In this document: positions 17,343 to 26,450 of the stretch, piece by piece
How the letters are laid out: each line of letters begins with the position of its first letter
Numbering within the stretch: position 1 is the first letter of the stretch
Assembly (NCBI RefSeq): GCF_016806835.2
Contig: NZ_CP086111.1
Coordinates: 4,023,471-4,087,470, forward strand
From: Skermanella rosea
Lineage (GTDB): Bacteria > Pseudomonadota > Alphaproteobacteria > Azospirillales > Azospirillaceae
DNA: 64,000 nucleotides
Reading direction: 5' to 3'
Program-made: the position numbers and the translations under genes
Notes under the pieces: model-generated
What the model was told of the DNA's origin: nothing
Database searches by the model: none
The model's input: only the letters and a program-made list of their open reading frames with translations

Positions 17343-18443
17343 ATGGCCAGGGTGGAAACCTTCTATGACGTGATCCGGCGGCAGGGCATCAGCCGCCGCA
17401 GCTTCCTCAAATTCTGCTCGCTGACCGCGGCTTCCCTCGGACTGGCGCCGGCCTTCGGGCCGCGCATCGCCCACGCGATGGAGACCAAGCCCCGCATCCC
17501 GGTGCTCTGGCTGCACGGGCTGGAATGCACCTGCTGCTCGGAGAGCTTCATCCGCTCCGCGCACCCGCTGGTCAAGGACGTCGTCCTGTCGATGATCAGC
17601 CTGGACTACGACGACACCATCATGGCCGCCGCCGGCCACCAGGCGGAGGCGATCCTCGACGAGATCCGCCACGAGTACAAGGGCCGCTACATCGCGGCGG
17701 TGGAGGGCAACCCGCCGCTGAACGAGGACGGCATGTACTGCATCATCGGCGGCCGGCCGTTCGTCGAGCAGCTCCGCGAGGTCTGCTCGGACGCCATGGC
17801 CGTGATCTCGTGGGGCTCCTGCGCGTCCTGGGGCTGCGTCCAGGCGGCGAAGCCCAACCCGACCCGCGCCACCCCGGTCCACGAGGTCATCACCGACAAG
17901 CCGATCATCAAGGTGCCCGGCTGCCCGCCGATCGCCGAGGTGATGACCGGCGTGGTGACCTACATGCTGACCTTCGACCGCATTCCGGAGCTGGACCGCC
18001 AGGGCCGGCCCAAGATGTTCTACAGCCAGCGCATCCACGACAAGTGCTACCGCCGGCCCCATTTCGACGCCGGCCAGTTCGTCGAGCAGTGGGACGACGA
18101 GCAGGCCCAGAAGGGCTATTGCCTCTACAAGATGGGCTGCAAGGGCCCGACCACCTACAACGCCTGCTCGACGACCCGGTGGAACGCCGGCGTCTCCTTC
18201 CCGATCCAGTCCGGCCACGGCTGCATCGGCTGTTCCGAGGACGGTTTCTGGGACAACGGCTCGTTCTACGACCGCCTCACCAACATCAAGCAGTTCGGCA
18301 TCGAGGCGAATGCCGACCAGGTCGGCGGCACCGTCGCGGGCGTGATCGGCACCGGCATCGCGGCCCATGCCGCGGTCAGCGCCGTCAAGCGCGCCCGCAT
18401 GAAGGCCGGCGAGACCCAGGCCCCCGCCACCCCGCACGACTGA
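17343..18443 (+). CDS. hupS: [NiFe] uptake hydrogenase small subunit (O2-tolerant type)
   Basis: A 366-residue electron-transfer subunit of the membrane-bound H2-uptake enzyme. It has a long Tat signal (SRRSFLKFC at 17-25, likely cut after AHA45). The proximal-cluster ligands are Cys62, 64, 65 (ECTCCSES), Cys160 and Cys165 (GSCASWGC) and Cys194 (VPGCPP). Counted from residue 46 they are 17, 19, 20, 115, 120 and 149, the same positions as the six cysteines holding the [4Fe-3S] cluster of E. coli Hyd-1. Standard enzymes have Gly instead of the two extra cysteines. The distal and medial clusters are provided by [16 protein letters not shown] and the later CSTTRWN and [11 protein letters not shown]. 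The C-terminal hydrophobic stretch (about 327-347) would anchor it in the membrane. Confidence 0.98.
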   Translation: MARVETFYDVIRRQGISRRSFLKFCSLTAASLGLAPAFGPRIAHAMETKPRIPVLWLHGLECTCCSESFIRSAHPLVKDVVLSMISLDYDDTIMAAAGHQAEAILDEIRHEYKGRYIAAVEGNPPLNEDGMYCIIGGRPFVEQLREVCSDAMAVISWGSCASWGCVQAAKPNPTRATPVHEVITDKPIIKVPGCPPIAEVMTGVVTYMLTFDRIPELDRQGRPKMFYSQRIHDKCYRRPHFDAGQFVEQWDDEQAQKGYCLYKMGCKGPTTYNACSTTRWNAGVSFPIQSGHGCIGCSEDGFWDNGSFYDRLTNIKQFGIEANADQVGGTVAGVIGTGIAAHAAVSAVKRARMKAGETQAPATPHD

Positions 18444-18515
18444 CCGCTGGTCCGCACCCGGAAAGAGCGCCCGGACCCGTGAACGCGAAGACTTAAGGAC
18501 TAGAGGAACAGCGCG

Positions 18516-20309
18516 ATGGCAACCGTTTCGACGCCGAACGGATTCTCCCTGGACAATGCGGGCCGCCGGGTGGTGGTCGATCCCGTGACCCGGATCGAGG
18601 GGCACATGCGCGTCGAGGTCAACCTCGACGGCGACAACGTGATCCGCAACGCGGTTTCCACCGGCACCATGTGGCGCGGGCTTGAGGTCATCCTGAAGGG
18701 CCGCGATCCACGCGACGCCTGGGCCTTCACCGAACGGATCTGCGGCGTCTGCACCGGCACCCACGCTCTGACCTCGGTCCGCGCGGTGGAGGACGCGCTG
18801 GACATCAAGATCCCCGAGAACGCGAACACGATCCGCAACATCATGCAGCTGACGCTGCAGGTGCATGACCATCTGGTCCATTTTTACCACCTGCACGCGC
18901 TGGACTGGGTCGACATCGTCTCCGGCCTCAAGGCAGACCCGAAGGCCACGTCGGATCTGGCCCAGAGCATCAGCTCGTGGGGCAAGTCCTCGCCGGGATA
19001 TTTCCGCGACATCCAGGCCCGGCTGCGCAAGTTCGTGGAGAGCGGCCAGCTCGGCCCGTTCAAGAACGCCTACTGGGGGCACGCCGCCTACAAGCTGCCG
19101 CCCGAAGCCAACCTGATGGCGACCGCCCACTACCTGGAAGCGCTCGACTTCCAGAAGGAGATCGTGAAGATCCACACGGTCTATGGCGGCAAGAACCCGC
19201 ATCCCAACTGGCTGGTCGGCGGCGTGCCCTGCCCGATCAACATCGACGGGACCGGCGGCGTCGGCGCCATCAACATGGAACGGCTCAACCTGGTGTCGTC
19301 GATCATCGACCAGTCGATCGAGTTCGTGAACCAGGTCTATATCCCCGACCTGATCGCCATCGCCGGCTTCTACAAGGACTGGCTGTACGGCGGCGGGCTG
19401 GCCAGCACGTCGCTGATGTCCTACGGCGACATCCCGGAGCGGGCGAACGACTATTCCGACAAGAGCCTGATGCTGCCGCGCGGCGTCATCCTCAACGGCA
19501 AGCTGGACGAGATCCACGAGATCGACCTGAGGGCGCCCGACCAGGTGCAGGAGTTCGTCAGCCACTCCTGGTACAAGTACGCCGACGAGTCCAAGGGCCT
19601 GCACCCCTGGGACGGGGTGACCGAGCCCAACTACGTGCTCGGCCCCAACGCCAAGGGCACCAAGACCCGGATCGAGGCGGTGGACGAGGGGGCGAAGTAC
19701 TCCTGGATCAAGTCGCCGCGCTGGAAGGGCCACGCGGTCGAGGTCGGGCCGCTGGCCCGCTACGTCATCGGCTATGCCCAGAACAAGCCGGAGTTCAAGG
19801 AGCCGGTCGACCAGCTCCTGAAGGCGCTGGACGTGCCGGTCACCGCCCTGTTCTCCACCCTGGGCCGCACCGCGGCGCGCGGGCTGGAATGCGCCTGGGC
19901 GGCGGAGAAGCTGCGCTACTTCCAGGACAAGCTGGTCCGCACCATCAAGGCCGGCGACGAGACCACGGCCAACACCGCCAAGTGGGACCCGTCGAGCTGG
20001 CCCAAGTCGGCCAAGGGCGTCGGCTTCACCGAGGCGCCGCGCGGCGCGCTCGGCCACTGGATCCGGATCGAGAACACCAAGATCGCCAACTACCAGGCGG
20101 TCGTCCCGACCACCTGGAACGGCAGCCCGCGCGACACCAAGGGCAATATCGGCGCGTTCGAGGCCTCGCTGCTCGACACCCCCATGGCGGATCCGGAGCA
20201 GCCGCTGGAGATCCTGCGCACCCTGCACAGCTTCGACCCCTGCCTCGCCTGCTCGACCCACGTGATCGCGCCGGACGGCAGGGAACTCACCGAAGTCACC
20301 GTGCGCTGA
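18516..20309 (+). CDS. hupL: [NiFe] uptake hydrogenase large subunit
   Basis: A 597-residue catalytic subunit holding the Ni-Fe(CN)2CO centre. The N-terminal ligand motif is [20 protein letters not shown] (Cys76, Cys79), and the C-terminal one is DPCLACSTH (Cys576, Cys579, His582). A 15-residue tail after His582 should be removed by the HupD protease once nickel is in. [14 protein letters not shown] near the N-terminus is the family signature. It lacks its own signal peptide and should be exported by Tat as a complex with HupS. It follows hupS by 72 bp, with an AGAGGAA ribosome binding site. The length is normal for group 1 enzymes. Confidence 0.98.
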   Translation: MATVSTPNGFSLDNAGRRVVVDPVTRIEGHMRVEVNLDGDNVIRNAVSTGTMWRGLEVILKGRDPRDAWAFTERICGVCTGTHALTSVRAVEDALDIKIPENANTIRNIMQLTLQVHDHLVHFYHLHALDWVDIVSGLKADPKATSDLAQSISSWGKSSPGYFRDIQARLRKFVESGQLGPFKNAYWGHAAYKLPPEANLMATAHYLEALDFQKEIVKIHTVYGGKNPHPNWLVGGVPCPINIDGTGGVGAINMERLNLVSSIIDQSIEFVNQVYIPDLIAIAGFYKDWLYGGGLASTSLMSYGDIPERANDYSDKSLMLPRGVILNGKLDEIHEIDLRAPDQVQEFVSHSWYKYADESKGLHPWDGVTEPNYVLGPNAKGTKTRIEAVDEGAKYSWIKSPRWKGHAVEVGPLARYVIGYAQNKPEFKEPVDQLLKALDVPVTALFSTLGRTAARGLECAWAAEKLRYFQDKLVRTIKAGDETTANTAKWDPSSWPKSAKGVGFTEAPRGALGHWIRIENTKIANYQAVVPTTWNGSPRDTKGNIGAFEASLLDTPMADPEQPLEILRTLHSFDPCLACSTHVIAPDGRELTEVTVR

Positions 20310-20325
20310 GCGGAGGAACGCCCCC

Positions 20326-21084
20326 ATGACCGCGCATGTCGACAAGCCCCCGGCACCATCCTCCGCCGACGACGAGATCGCCGATCTCGCGACCGCGCGG
20401 AACCGCCTGCAGGTCCGCCAGACCGCCATCTACGTCTATGAATGGCCGGTCCGCCTGTGGCACTGGGTGAACGCCGCCGCGATCCTGGTGCTCGCCGTCA
20501 CCGGCTACCTGATCGGCTCGCCGCCGGGCTCCCAGCCGGGCGAGGCGAGCGACGCCTACCTGATGGGCTATATCCGCTTCGCCCACTTCGCCGCCGGCTA
20601 CGTGATGGCGATCGGCATGGCCGGGCGGATCTACTGGGCGTTCGTCGGCAACGTCCATGCCCGCCAGATGTTCGTCCTGCCGTTCTGGTCGGGCAAGTTC
20701 TGGCGGGAAGTGCTGGTCGAGGCGCAGTGGTACGCCTTCATGCGCGATTATCCGAAGAAGTATATCGGCCACAACCCGCTGGCCCAGCTCGCCATGGTAA
20801 CGATCTACAGCGTCGGCAGCATCTTCATGATCGTCACCGGCTTCGCGCTCTACTCCGAGGGAGCGGGCCAGGGGAGCTGGCTCGACACGCTGTTCGGCTG
20901 GGTGATCCCGCTGGCCGGCAACTCGCAGAACCTGCACACGATCCATCATCTCGGCATGTGGGTGATCGTCACCTTCGTGATCATCCACGTCTATGCCGCG
21001 GTCCGCGAGGACATCATGAGTCGGCAGAGCATGATCAGCACCATGATCAGCGGCTGGCGGATGTTCAAGGACGACGGCAAGTGA
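20326..21084 (+). CDS. hupC: hydrogenase b-type cytochrome subunit
   Basis: A 252-residue di-haem cytochrome b that passes electrons from HupSL to the quinone pool. After a soluble N-terminus (1-40), four transmembrane helices are visible: WVNAAAILVLAVTGYLIG, FAHFAAGYVMAIGMAGRIYW, MVTIYSVGSIFMIVTGFALY and HHLGMWVIVTFVIIHVYAAV. Conserved histidines that can ligate haem are VRLWHWVNA, IRFAHFAAGY, and HTIHHLGMW with IIHVYAA. It lies 16 bp after hupL and overlaps hupD by GTGA. Together with the HupS anchor it places the enzyme on the periplasmic face. Confidence 0.95.
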   Translation: MTAHVDKPPAPSSADDEIADLATARNRLQVRQTAIYVYEWPVRLWHWVNAAAILVLAVTGYLIGSPPGSQPGEASDAYLMGYIRFAHFAAGYVMAIGMAGRIYWAFVGNVHARQMFVLPFWSGKFWREVLVEAQWYAFMRDYPKKYIGHNPLAQLAMVTIYSVGSIFMIVTGFALYSEGAGQGSWLDTLFGWVIPLAGNSQNLHTIHHLGMWVIVTFVIIHVYAAVREDIMSRQSMISTMISGWRMFKDDGK

Positions 21085-21692
21085 GCATCGAAACCGGTCG
21101 TCCCGTCCTCGTCCTGGGCATCGGCAACATCCTCTGGGCCGACGAGGGCTTCGGCGTGCGGTGCGTGGAAGAGCTGCACCGCCGCTGGAGCTTTCCCGAC
21201 GACGTCCTGGTGATGGACGGCGGCACCCAGGGCCTCTACCTCGTCCATTACGTCAAGGCCGCCCGCCGGGTCATCGTGTTCGACGCGATCGACTATGGCG
21301 AGGAGCCGGGGACCTTGAAGCTGGTGCGCGGCGAGGAGGTGCCCAAGTTCACGGGCGCCAAGAAGATGAGCCTGCACCAGACCGGCTTCCAGGACGTGCT
21401 GAGCGCCGCCGAACTGCTGGGCGGCACCCTCGACGACATCCTGCTGATCGGCGTCCAGGCCGTCGAGTTGGAAGACTACGGCGGGAGCCTGACCCCGCCG
21501 GTCCGGGCCCGGATCGAGCTGGCCCTGGCCATCGCGGTCGAGCAGCTGGCGCGCTGGGGCTGTCACGCGACGCCGCGGACCGCCGCTCCCGACCATCTGC
21601 TGCACGGCGGTATCGGCCTCACCGATTACGAAGCCGGCCGCCCCTCCGCCGAAGACGCCTGCCGCGTCGGCGACTCCCGATTCTTCGCCTGA
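21081..21692 (+). CDS. hupD: hydrogenase maturation endopeptidase
   Basis: A 203-residue protease that clips the HupL C-terminus after nickel insertion. The start is GTG at 21081, overlapping the hupC stop. The typical first block VLVLGIGNILWADEGFGVRC contains the nickel-binding acid (DEG), followed by the FDAIDYG aspartate and the KKMSLHQTGFQD histidine. These three correspond to the metal ligands known in E. coli HybD. ILLIGVQAVELEDYGGSLTP is the usual substrate-side block. About 35 residues at the C-terminus (from APDHLLHGG) extend past the core and are poorly conserved in my memory of the family. Confidence 0.95.
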   Translation: MSIETGRPVLVLGIGNILWADEGFGVRCVEELHRRWSFPDDVLVMDGGTQGLYLVHYVKAARRVIVFDAIDYGEEPGTLKLVRGEEVPKFTGAKKMSLHQTGFQDVLSAAELLGGTLDDILLIGVQAVELEDYGGSLTPPVRARIELALAIAVEQLARWGCHATPRTAAPDHLLHGGIGLTDYEAGRPSAEDACRVGDSRFFA

Positions 21693-21708
21693 CCGGAGCC
21701 GAACGGCC

Positions 21709-22032
21709 ATGTGCATCGGCATCCCCATGCAAGTCCGCTCCGAAAATGGACTGACCGCTCTGTGTGCCGGCCGGGGCGAGGAGCGCCGGGTCAGCCTGCT
21801 GCTGACCGGCGAACTGCCGGTCGGCACCTGGGTCATGGTCCATGTGGACACCGCGATCCGGACCCTGGATGAGGCCGAGGTCCCGCTGATCAACGACGCG
21901 CTCGACGCGCTGGAGGCGGCTGGCCGGGGCGATCCCTTCGAGCATCTGTTCGCCGACCTGATCGGCCGCGAACCCCAGCTCCCCGACCATCTGCGCGAGA
22001 CGCAACCCGTCCCTTCACGAGGAAATGCCTGA
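21709..22032 (+). CDS. hupF: HypC-family hydrogenase chaperone HupF
   Basis: A 107-residue HypC paralog. Cys2 (MCIGIPMQV) is the residue that in HypC contacts the iron and the large-subunit precursor. VGTWVMVHVDTAIRTLDEAE is the second conserved block. It is longer than hypC at 28710 (85 aa), with an extra C-terminal tail (DPFEHLFADLIGREPQLPDH) that marks HupF. In rhizobia HupF is known to stabilise HupL during maturation in oxygen. Its stop overlaps the hupG start. Confidence 0.93.
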   Translation: MCIGIPMQVRSENGLTALCAGRGEERRVSLLLTGELPVGTWVMVHVDTAIRTLDEAEVPLINDALDALEAAGRGDPFEHLFADLIGREPQLPDHLRETQPVPSRGNA

Positions 22033-22412
22033 TGCCCGCAACGGTCATCGAACGCCTGATCTCGATCGAGAACTGCCCGGTGATCACCGAAGGCACGGTC
22101 GACCGTTTCCTGGACGGCAGCGGAATGGCGGTCCTCTTCTTCACCGGCGATCCGCGCCAGCGGCCCGAAAGCAACGACGTCGCCGTCGTCCTGCGCGAGC
22201 TCAATACGGTGTTCCCGGGCCGGCTGCGCGTCGGCATCGTCGACCAGGCGGCCGAGGCCGCGCTCAAGCCCCGCTTCGGCGTGCTGGTCGTGCCCACCCT
22301 CGTCTATATGCGCCGGGGCGAGTTCGTCGGCCTGATCCCCCGGATCCAGGACTGGCAGAGCTACGTCGAGAAGACGCGCGCCTTCCTCGAAGCCGCGCCG
22401 CCGAGCCCCTGA
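22032..22412 (+). CDS. hupG: hydrogenase accessory protein HupG/HyaE
   Basis: A 126-residue thioredoxin-fold protein without the CxxC active site, as is normal for HyaE/HupG. Landmarks are GMAVLFFTGDPRQRPESNDV, RLRVGIVDQAAEAALKPRFG and VLVVPTLVYMRRGEFVGLIP. The family works in the assembly line of Tat-exported hydrogenases, probably as a chaperone near the HupS signal peptide or the large subunit. It overlaps hupF by one base (TGATG). Confidence 0.92.
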   Translation: MPATVIERLISIENCPVITEGTVDRFLDGSGMAVLFFTGDPRQRPESNDVAVVLRELNTVFPGRLRVGIVDQAAEAALKPRFGVLVVPTLVYMRRGEFVGLIPRIQDWQSYVEKTRAFLEAAPPSP

Positions 22413-22454
22413 CCGAACCCCGCAGCCCCTGCCGCCAGAAAGGGAACGACCACG

Positions 22455-23321
22455 ATGCGCCACCCGATGAAATGGGAAAACGAAGAGCAGCCGACCGGCG
22501 TGTTCCTGGGCGGCACGGAAGCCGAGGCCCTGGACCTGATGCGGATGCCGGCCGCCGTCCGGCGTCTCGACCGGCTGTCGCTGCCCGGCACGGCGCCGGG
22601 GCTGGCGGATGCCGCCCATATCCTGGCGGCGGTCCGCGCCGCCCTCGACGGCTTCACGGTCGACTCCCCGCCGGCACTGTTCCCGCTCACCGGACTGGAC
22701 GAGCCGGCGATCACGCTGCTGGACGACGCCCTGGGCGAGGGCGAGGTCGGCATCGTCGTGGCGGGCACCAGCGAGTACCAGATCCAGGAGTCGGTCCTGC
22801 CCGGGGTCTGGCGGGTGAAGACTTTCGCCCTGGCGGACGGTCCCGCGGGCGCCCTGGCCGGCGACCATATCGAGGTGGCGGACGTCCCCGGGGTCGTGCG
22901 CGCCGCCGCCCTGGGCGGCACCCGTGCGCAGCTGGAGATCGGCGAGCCGCCCGATGGCTGCATGAACGTCATGCCGGTCCTGGCCGAGCTTCGGGCGCGT
23001 ACGGCGGCCTATGCCCAGGGCGACCGCAACCATGTCATCAGCTTCACCCTGTTCCCCATGAACGAGACGGACATGGCGTTCCTCAAACGGACGCTGGGCA
23101 TGGGACCGGTCCAGGCGGTCTCCCGGGGCTACGGCACCTGCCGCGTCACCCTGACCGGCCAGCGCCACGTCTGGAGCGTCCAGTACCTCAACGCCATGGA
23201 CACGGTGATCCTGGACACCATGGAGATCGGCGACGTCCCGGTCGCCCTGTCGGCGGCTGACGAGGATTTCCAGGACAGCGCCGAGCGGCTGGGCGAGATC
23301 CTGGAGGCCTATTTCCAATGA
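22455..23321 (+). CDS. hupH: hydrogenase expression/formation protein HupH/HyaF
   Basis: A 288-residue protein. Conserved stretches are LLDDALGEGEVGIVVAGTSE, YQIQESVLPGVWRVKTF, HVISFTLFPMNETDMAFLKR and SRGYGTCRVTLTGQRHVWSV, then QYLNAMDTVILDTMEIGDVP. The family is required for full uptake-hydrogenase activity in rhizobia and Hyd-1 maturation in E. coli, probably in iron-sulfur cluster handling for the small subunit. Its stop overlaps hupJ by ATGA, so the two should be co-translated. Confidence 0.93.
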   Translation: MRHPMKWENEEQPTGVFLGGTEAEALDLMRMPAAVRRLDRLSLPGTAPGLADAAHILAAVRAALDGFTVDSPPALFPLTGLDEPAITLLDDALGEGEVGIVVAGTSEYQIQESVLPGVWRVKTFALADGPAGALAGDHIEVADVPGVVRAAALGGTRAQLEIGEPPDGCMNVMPVLAELRARTAAYAQGDRNHVISFTLFPMNETDMAFLKRTLGMGPVQAVSRGYGTCRVTLTGQRHVWSVQYLNAMDTVILDTMEIGDVPVALSAADEDFQDSAERLGEILEAYFQ

Positions 23322-24079
23322 CCGCGGCGTCCCCGGCACCCCGGAACCTGTTCGAAGGCTCGTTCCTGGGCGACGCCGCGCGGATCGCCCCGGACGCGCG
23401 GCTCGAATGCGGCATCTGCTGGACCCCCTACGACCCTGCCGAAGGCGACCCGGTCTGGCAGATCCCGCCGGGAACGCCCTTCGCGGCCCTGCCCGGGGAC
23501 TGGCGCTGCCCGACCTGCGACGCGGAGAAGCACAAGTTCATGGTGCTGGACGCGTCGGCCCCGGACGGGGCGGATCAGTCGTCCGGCGACCCGTCCGGCG
23601 CGCTGGCCGAAGCGTACCGCAGGATCGCCCGGACGGTGATGTCCGACCTGCCCCTCTACAATCCCCGGCTGGCGGTCGAGGCGGTAGGATTCCGGCGGTA
23701 CGGCGACGGCTGGCTCGGCATCATGGTGACGCCCTGGTTCATGAACGCCGTCCTGGTGCCCGGAGTTCCGGGAGCCTGGGACGGCGTGAGGGACGGGGTC
23801 AAGTCGACCTACGCCCTGCCGTCCGGAGACTACGAGTTCGTCGCCGGCCGTCTCGACGGCGTCGGGACGATCCTGAACTGCTCGCTCTTCTCCCCCATGT
23901 TCGAATTCGAGGAACAGGCCGTCGTCCGCCAGACCGCGGAAGCCGCCCTGGCGGCCCTGCTCGAACCCGAGGCGGGTGCCGAGGCATCCCCGCCACCCCC
24001 TCCCGCGCCCGTGGCGCCGGCACCCGCTCCGGTCGAGGTGAGCCGTCGCCACCTGCTGCGCGGAAGCTTCGGAGGCTGA
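23318..24079 (+). CDS. hupJ: rubredoxin-HupJ fusion (hydrogenase assembly chaperone)
   Basis: A 253-residue fusion of two accessory proteins that are separate in some rhizobia (hupI and hupJ). Residues 28-75 are a rubredoxin with iron ligands in CGIC (Cys31, Cys34) and CPTC (Cys64, Cys67). Residues 85-215 are the HupJ/HybE chaperone domain (YNPRLAVEAVGFRRYGDGWL, GIMVTPWFMNAVLVPG, LNCSLFSPMFEFEEQ). The tail is Pro/Ala-rich and ends in SRRHLLRGSFGG. The rubredoxin is thought to protect or supply redox equivalents during small-subunit assembly in air, which fits the O2-tolerant HupS. The stop lies four bases before hupK. Confidence 0.92.
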   Translation: MTAASPAPRNLFEGSFLGDAARIAPDARLECGICWTPYDPAEGDPVWQIPPGTPFAALPGDWRCPTCDAEKHKFMVLDASAPDGADQSSGDPSGALAEAYRRIARTVMSDLPLYNPRLAVEAVGFRRYGDGWLGIMVTPWFMNAVLVPGVPGAWDGVRDGVKSTYALPSGDYEFVAGRLDGVGTILNCSLFSPMFEFEEQAVVRQTAEAALAALLEPEAGAEASPPPPPAPVAPAPAPVEVSRRHLLRGSFGG

Positions 24080-24083
24080 CGCC

Positions 24084-25268
24084 ATGAACGCGCGGGCCGG
24101 CATCGAAGGTACGCTCTCGTTCCAGATCCTGGCCATCGACGCCACGGTGGCCGACGTGCGCCTGAAATCGTCGCGCGGAACCGGCATCGACCGCATGCTG
24201 GCGGGGCGGCCGGTGGCCGAGGCCCTTTCCCTGGTCCCGATGCTGTTCAGCCTGTGCGGGACCGCCCAGGGCGTCGCCGCCGCCCGCGCCTGCGAGGCGG
24301 CGGCCGGCATCGTCCCGGCCGGCGCGCAGCAGGCGGCGCGCGAGCTGCTGGTCCTCGGCGAGATGGTCGCCAGCCACGCCTGGCAACTGGCGATCGAGTG
24401 GCCGCGCCTGCTGGAGGAGGCGCCGGACCCGGGCATCCTCCTCGGGATCCGCCGGGCGGTGGCGGCGCTTCCCCGGACTCTCTACCCCGCGGGCGACTGG
24501 ACCCGTCCGGGCGGCGGCGCGCTCAAGCCCGACGCCTCGGCCCTCGACGGTCCGCTGGAGCATATCGCCGGCGCGGTCGAGGCGCTGGTCGGCGCCGGCT
24601 TCGCGGAGATCCGGGACGGCGACGACCTCGCCCGCTGGAGCCGAAGGGCCGGCACGACGGCGGCCCGGCTGATCGGCCGCGTCATGGCCGACGACATGGC
24701 CGGCTTCGGGCGGAGCGGGATCGCCAACCTGCCCGACCTGCCGGACCGCTGGTTCGCCGACCGGCTGTCCGGCGATCCCGACTTTTCCATGGCCCCGGAC
24801 ATCGACGGCGGCCCGGCGGAAACCGGAGCCCTGGGACGGGTCTCCGGCACGCCCCTCATGGCCGGCTTGATCCGTCGATTCGGCAACGGCCTGCTGCCGC
24901 GTTTCGCCGCACGGCTGGTCGACCTGGCGGGCCTGCCGTCACGGATGCGCGACGCCGCGGGGCGGCTGGAGCCCGCCCGGCCGGCGCCGCCGGAGGCGGC
25001 CCAGGGGGCTTCGGGATCCGGCGCGGGCTCGGCGGAGACCGCGCGAGGCCGGCTCGCCCACTGGATCGCGCTGAACCGGGGAGTGGTGACCGCCTACCGG
25101 TCGGTCGCTCCCAACGAGTGGAATTTCCACCCGCGCGGCGCCTTCGTCCGGGGTGTGGTCGGCCTGCCGGCCGACGACGGCCTGCGGCAGAGGGTCGACC
25201 TGCTGATCGCCGCCCTCGATCCCTGCGTCCCGTGCCACGTGATGATGGAGGAACGCGCCGGTGCATGA
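24084..25268 (+). CDS. hupK: HupK, degenerate large-subunit-like assembly scaffold
   Basis: A 394-residue relative of HupL that has lost most nickel ligands. The N-terminal motif reads LFSLCGTAQG in place of RxCGxCxxxH, while the C-terminal DPCVPCHV still resembles DPCxxC. LAHWIALNRGVVTAYRSVAP and NEWNFHPRGAFVRG match the large subunit's pre-C-terminal block. In R. leguminosarum HupK is proposed to serve as a scaffold for building the Fe(CN)2CO unit before transfer to HupL. GGAGG lies eight bases before the ATG. It overlaps hypA by eight bases. Confidence 0.92.
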   Translation: MNARAGIEGTLSFQILAIDATVADVRLKSSRGTGIDRMLAGRPVAEALSLVPMLFSLCGTAQGVAAARACEAAAGIVPAGAQQAARELLVLGEMVASHAWQLAIEWPRLLEEAPDPGILLGIRRAVAALPRTLYPAGDWTRPGGGALKPDASALDGPLEHIAGAVEALVGAGFAEIRDGDDLARWSRRAGTTAARLIGRVMADDMAGFGRSGIANLPDLPDRWFADRLSGDPDFSMAPDIDGGPAETGALGRVSGTPLMAGLIRRFGNGLLPRFAARLVDLAGLPSRMRDAAGRLEPARPAPPEAAQGASGSGAGSAETARGRLAHWIALNRGVVTAYRSVAPNEWNFHPRGAFVRGVVGLPADDGLRQRVDLLIAALDPCVPCHVMMEERAGA

Positions 25269-25602
25269 GATGGCGCTCTGCCAAGGCATCCTGGACATCA
25301 TCCGCGACCGGGCCGCGGAGGAGGGTTTCAGCCGCGTCGCGGTGGTGCGTCTGTGCGTCGGGGCGCTCTCCCACGTCGATCCCCGCGCCCTGGAGTTCGG
25401 GTTCGACGTGGTGGCCCGGGGGACCCTGGCCGAAGGGGCCGAGCTGAGGATCGACCGTCCGGCCGGACAGGCCTTCTGCATGGCCTGCTCGCAAACGGTC
25501 ACCCTGGCGGCCCGGGGCGAACCCTGCCCCGCCTGCGGCAGCCACCAGCTGATGGTGGTCGGCGGCGACGAACTGCGTGTCGAAGAACTGGAGGTCTCGT
25601 GA
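25261..25602 (+). CDS. hypA: nickel-insertion protein HypA
   Basis: A 113-residue Ni/Zn metallochaperone. The GTG at 25261 is the right start because it gives Met-His2-Glu3 ([10 protein letters not shown]), and His2 is the invariant nickel ligand. The zinc site is two CxxC motifs, CMAC and CPAC (residues about 73-76 and 89-92). It hands nickel to the HupL precursor together with HypB. Its stop overlaps the hypB ATG (TGATG at 25600), which supports coupled translation. Confidence 0.96.
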   Translation: MHEMALCQGILDIIRDRAAEEGFSRVAVVRLCVGALSHVDPRALEFGFDVVARGTLAEGAELRIDRPAGQAFCMACSQTVTLAARGEPCPACGSHQLMVVGGDELRVEELEVS

Positions 25603-26447
25603 TGTGCACGGTCTGCGGCTGCGGCCCCGGGGAAACCCGGATCGACGGACTCGAACCCGGAACCGGCATGGAACATGACCACGAGCATGTGTCCCCCGAC
25701 GGCACCGTGCTTCGCCACAGTCACGGCCACTCCCATGGCCATGATCACGAGCACGACCATCATCATGCCCATGACCACCCGACGCGGCTGATCCGGATCG
25801 AGCAGGATATCCTGGCGAAGAACGGCCGCTTCGCCGCCGTCAACCGGCAGCTCCTCGCGGCGTCGCGCACCTTCGCCGTCAACCTGATGTCCAGCCCCGG
25901 ATCGGGCAAGACGACGCTGCTGGTCCGGACCCTCACGGATCTCGCCGTGAGCATTCCCATGGCGGTGATCGAGGGCGACCAGCAGACCAGCTTCGATGCC
26001 GACCGCATCCGTGCCACCGGCGCGCCGGCTGTCCAGGTCAATACCGGCAAGGGGTGCCATCTCGACGCCCAGATGGTCACCCAGGCGCTCGGGACGCAGC
26101 CGGCTCCCGCGGGCGGCGTGCTGTTCATCGAGAATGTCGGGAACCTGGTCTGCCCGGCCGGCTTCGACCTGGGCGAGAACCGCCGGGTCGTCGTCGTTTC
26201 CGTGACCGAGGGCGAGGACAAGCCGCTCAAGTACCCCGACATGTTCGCGACCGCCGACCTGATGGTGGTCAACAAGATCGACCTGCTGCCCTACCTCAGC
26301 TTCGACGTTCCGCGCCTGATCGCCGGTGCCCGGCAGGTCAAGCCGTCGCTCGACGTCATCCAGGTTTCCGCCACGGCCGGGACAGGACTGGACCAGTGGT
26401 ATGCCTGGCTTGCCGCCGGCATTGCCGCCGCCGAAACCGGAGGCTGA
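25602..26447 (+). CDS. hypB: nickel-binding GTPase HypB
   Basis: A 281-residue GTPase that loads nickel with HypA. The N-terminal MCTVCGC is the high-affinity nickel site. Residues 27-60 are extremely His-rich ([20 protein letters not shown]), a nickel store seen in many rhizobial HypB. The G domain shows Walker [25 protein letters not shown] with the metal-linked GKGCHLD, and NKIDLL for guanine recognition. The natural histidine tract implies that this cell can stockpile nickel for the hydrogenase (and possibly urease). It lies three bases before hypF. Confidence 0.97.
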   Translation: MCTVCGCGPGETRIDGLEPGTGMEHDHEHVSPDGTVLRHSHGHSHGHDHEHDHHHAHDHPTRLIRIEQDILAKNGRFAAVNRQLLAASRTFAVNLMSSPGSGKTTLLVRTLTDLAVSIPMAVIEGDQQTSFDADRIRATGAPAVQVNTGKGCHLDAQMVTQALGTQPAPAGGVLFIENVGNLVCPAGFDLGENRRVVVVSVTEGEDKPLKYPDMFATADLMVVNKIDLLPYLSFDVPRLIAGARQVKPSLDVIQVSATAGTGLDQWYAWLAAGIAAAETGG

Positions 26448-26450
26448 GCC

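Noticed and set aside
17157..20429. A minus-strand open frame of over 1000 codons opposite hupS and hupL
   Set aside because: It is the complement of strongly conserved hydrogenase genes; it has no domain, no ribosome binding site and an Arg/Asp/Val-rich composition typical of GC-rich antisense frames.
24040..24076. Twin-arginine motif SRRHLLRG in HupJ as a Tat signal
   Set aside because: It is at the C-terminus, with no hydrophobic stretch after it, so it cannot act as an export signal.
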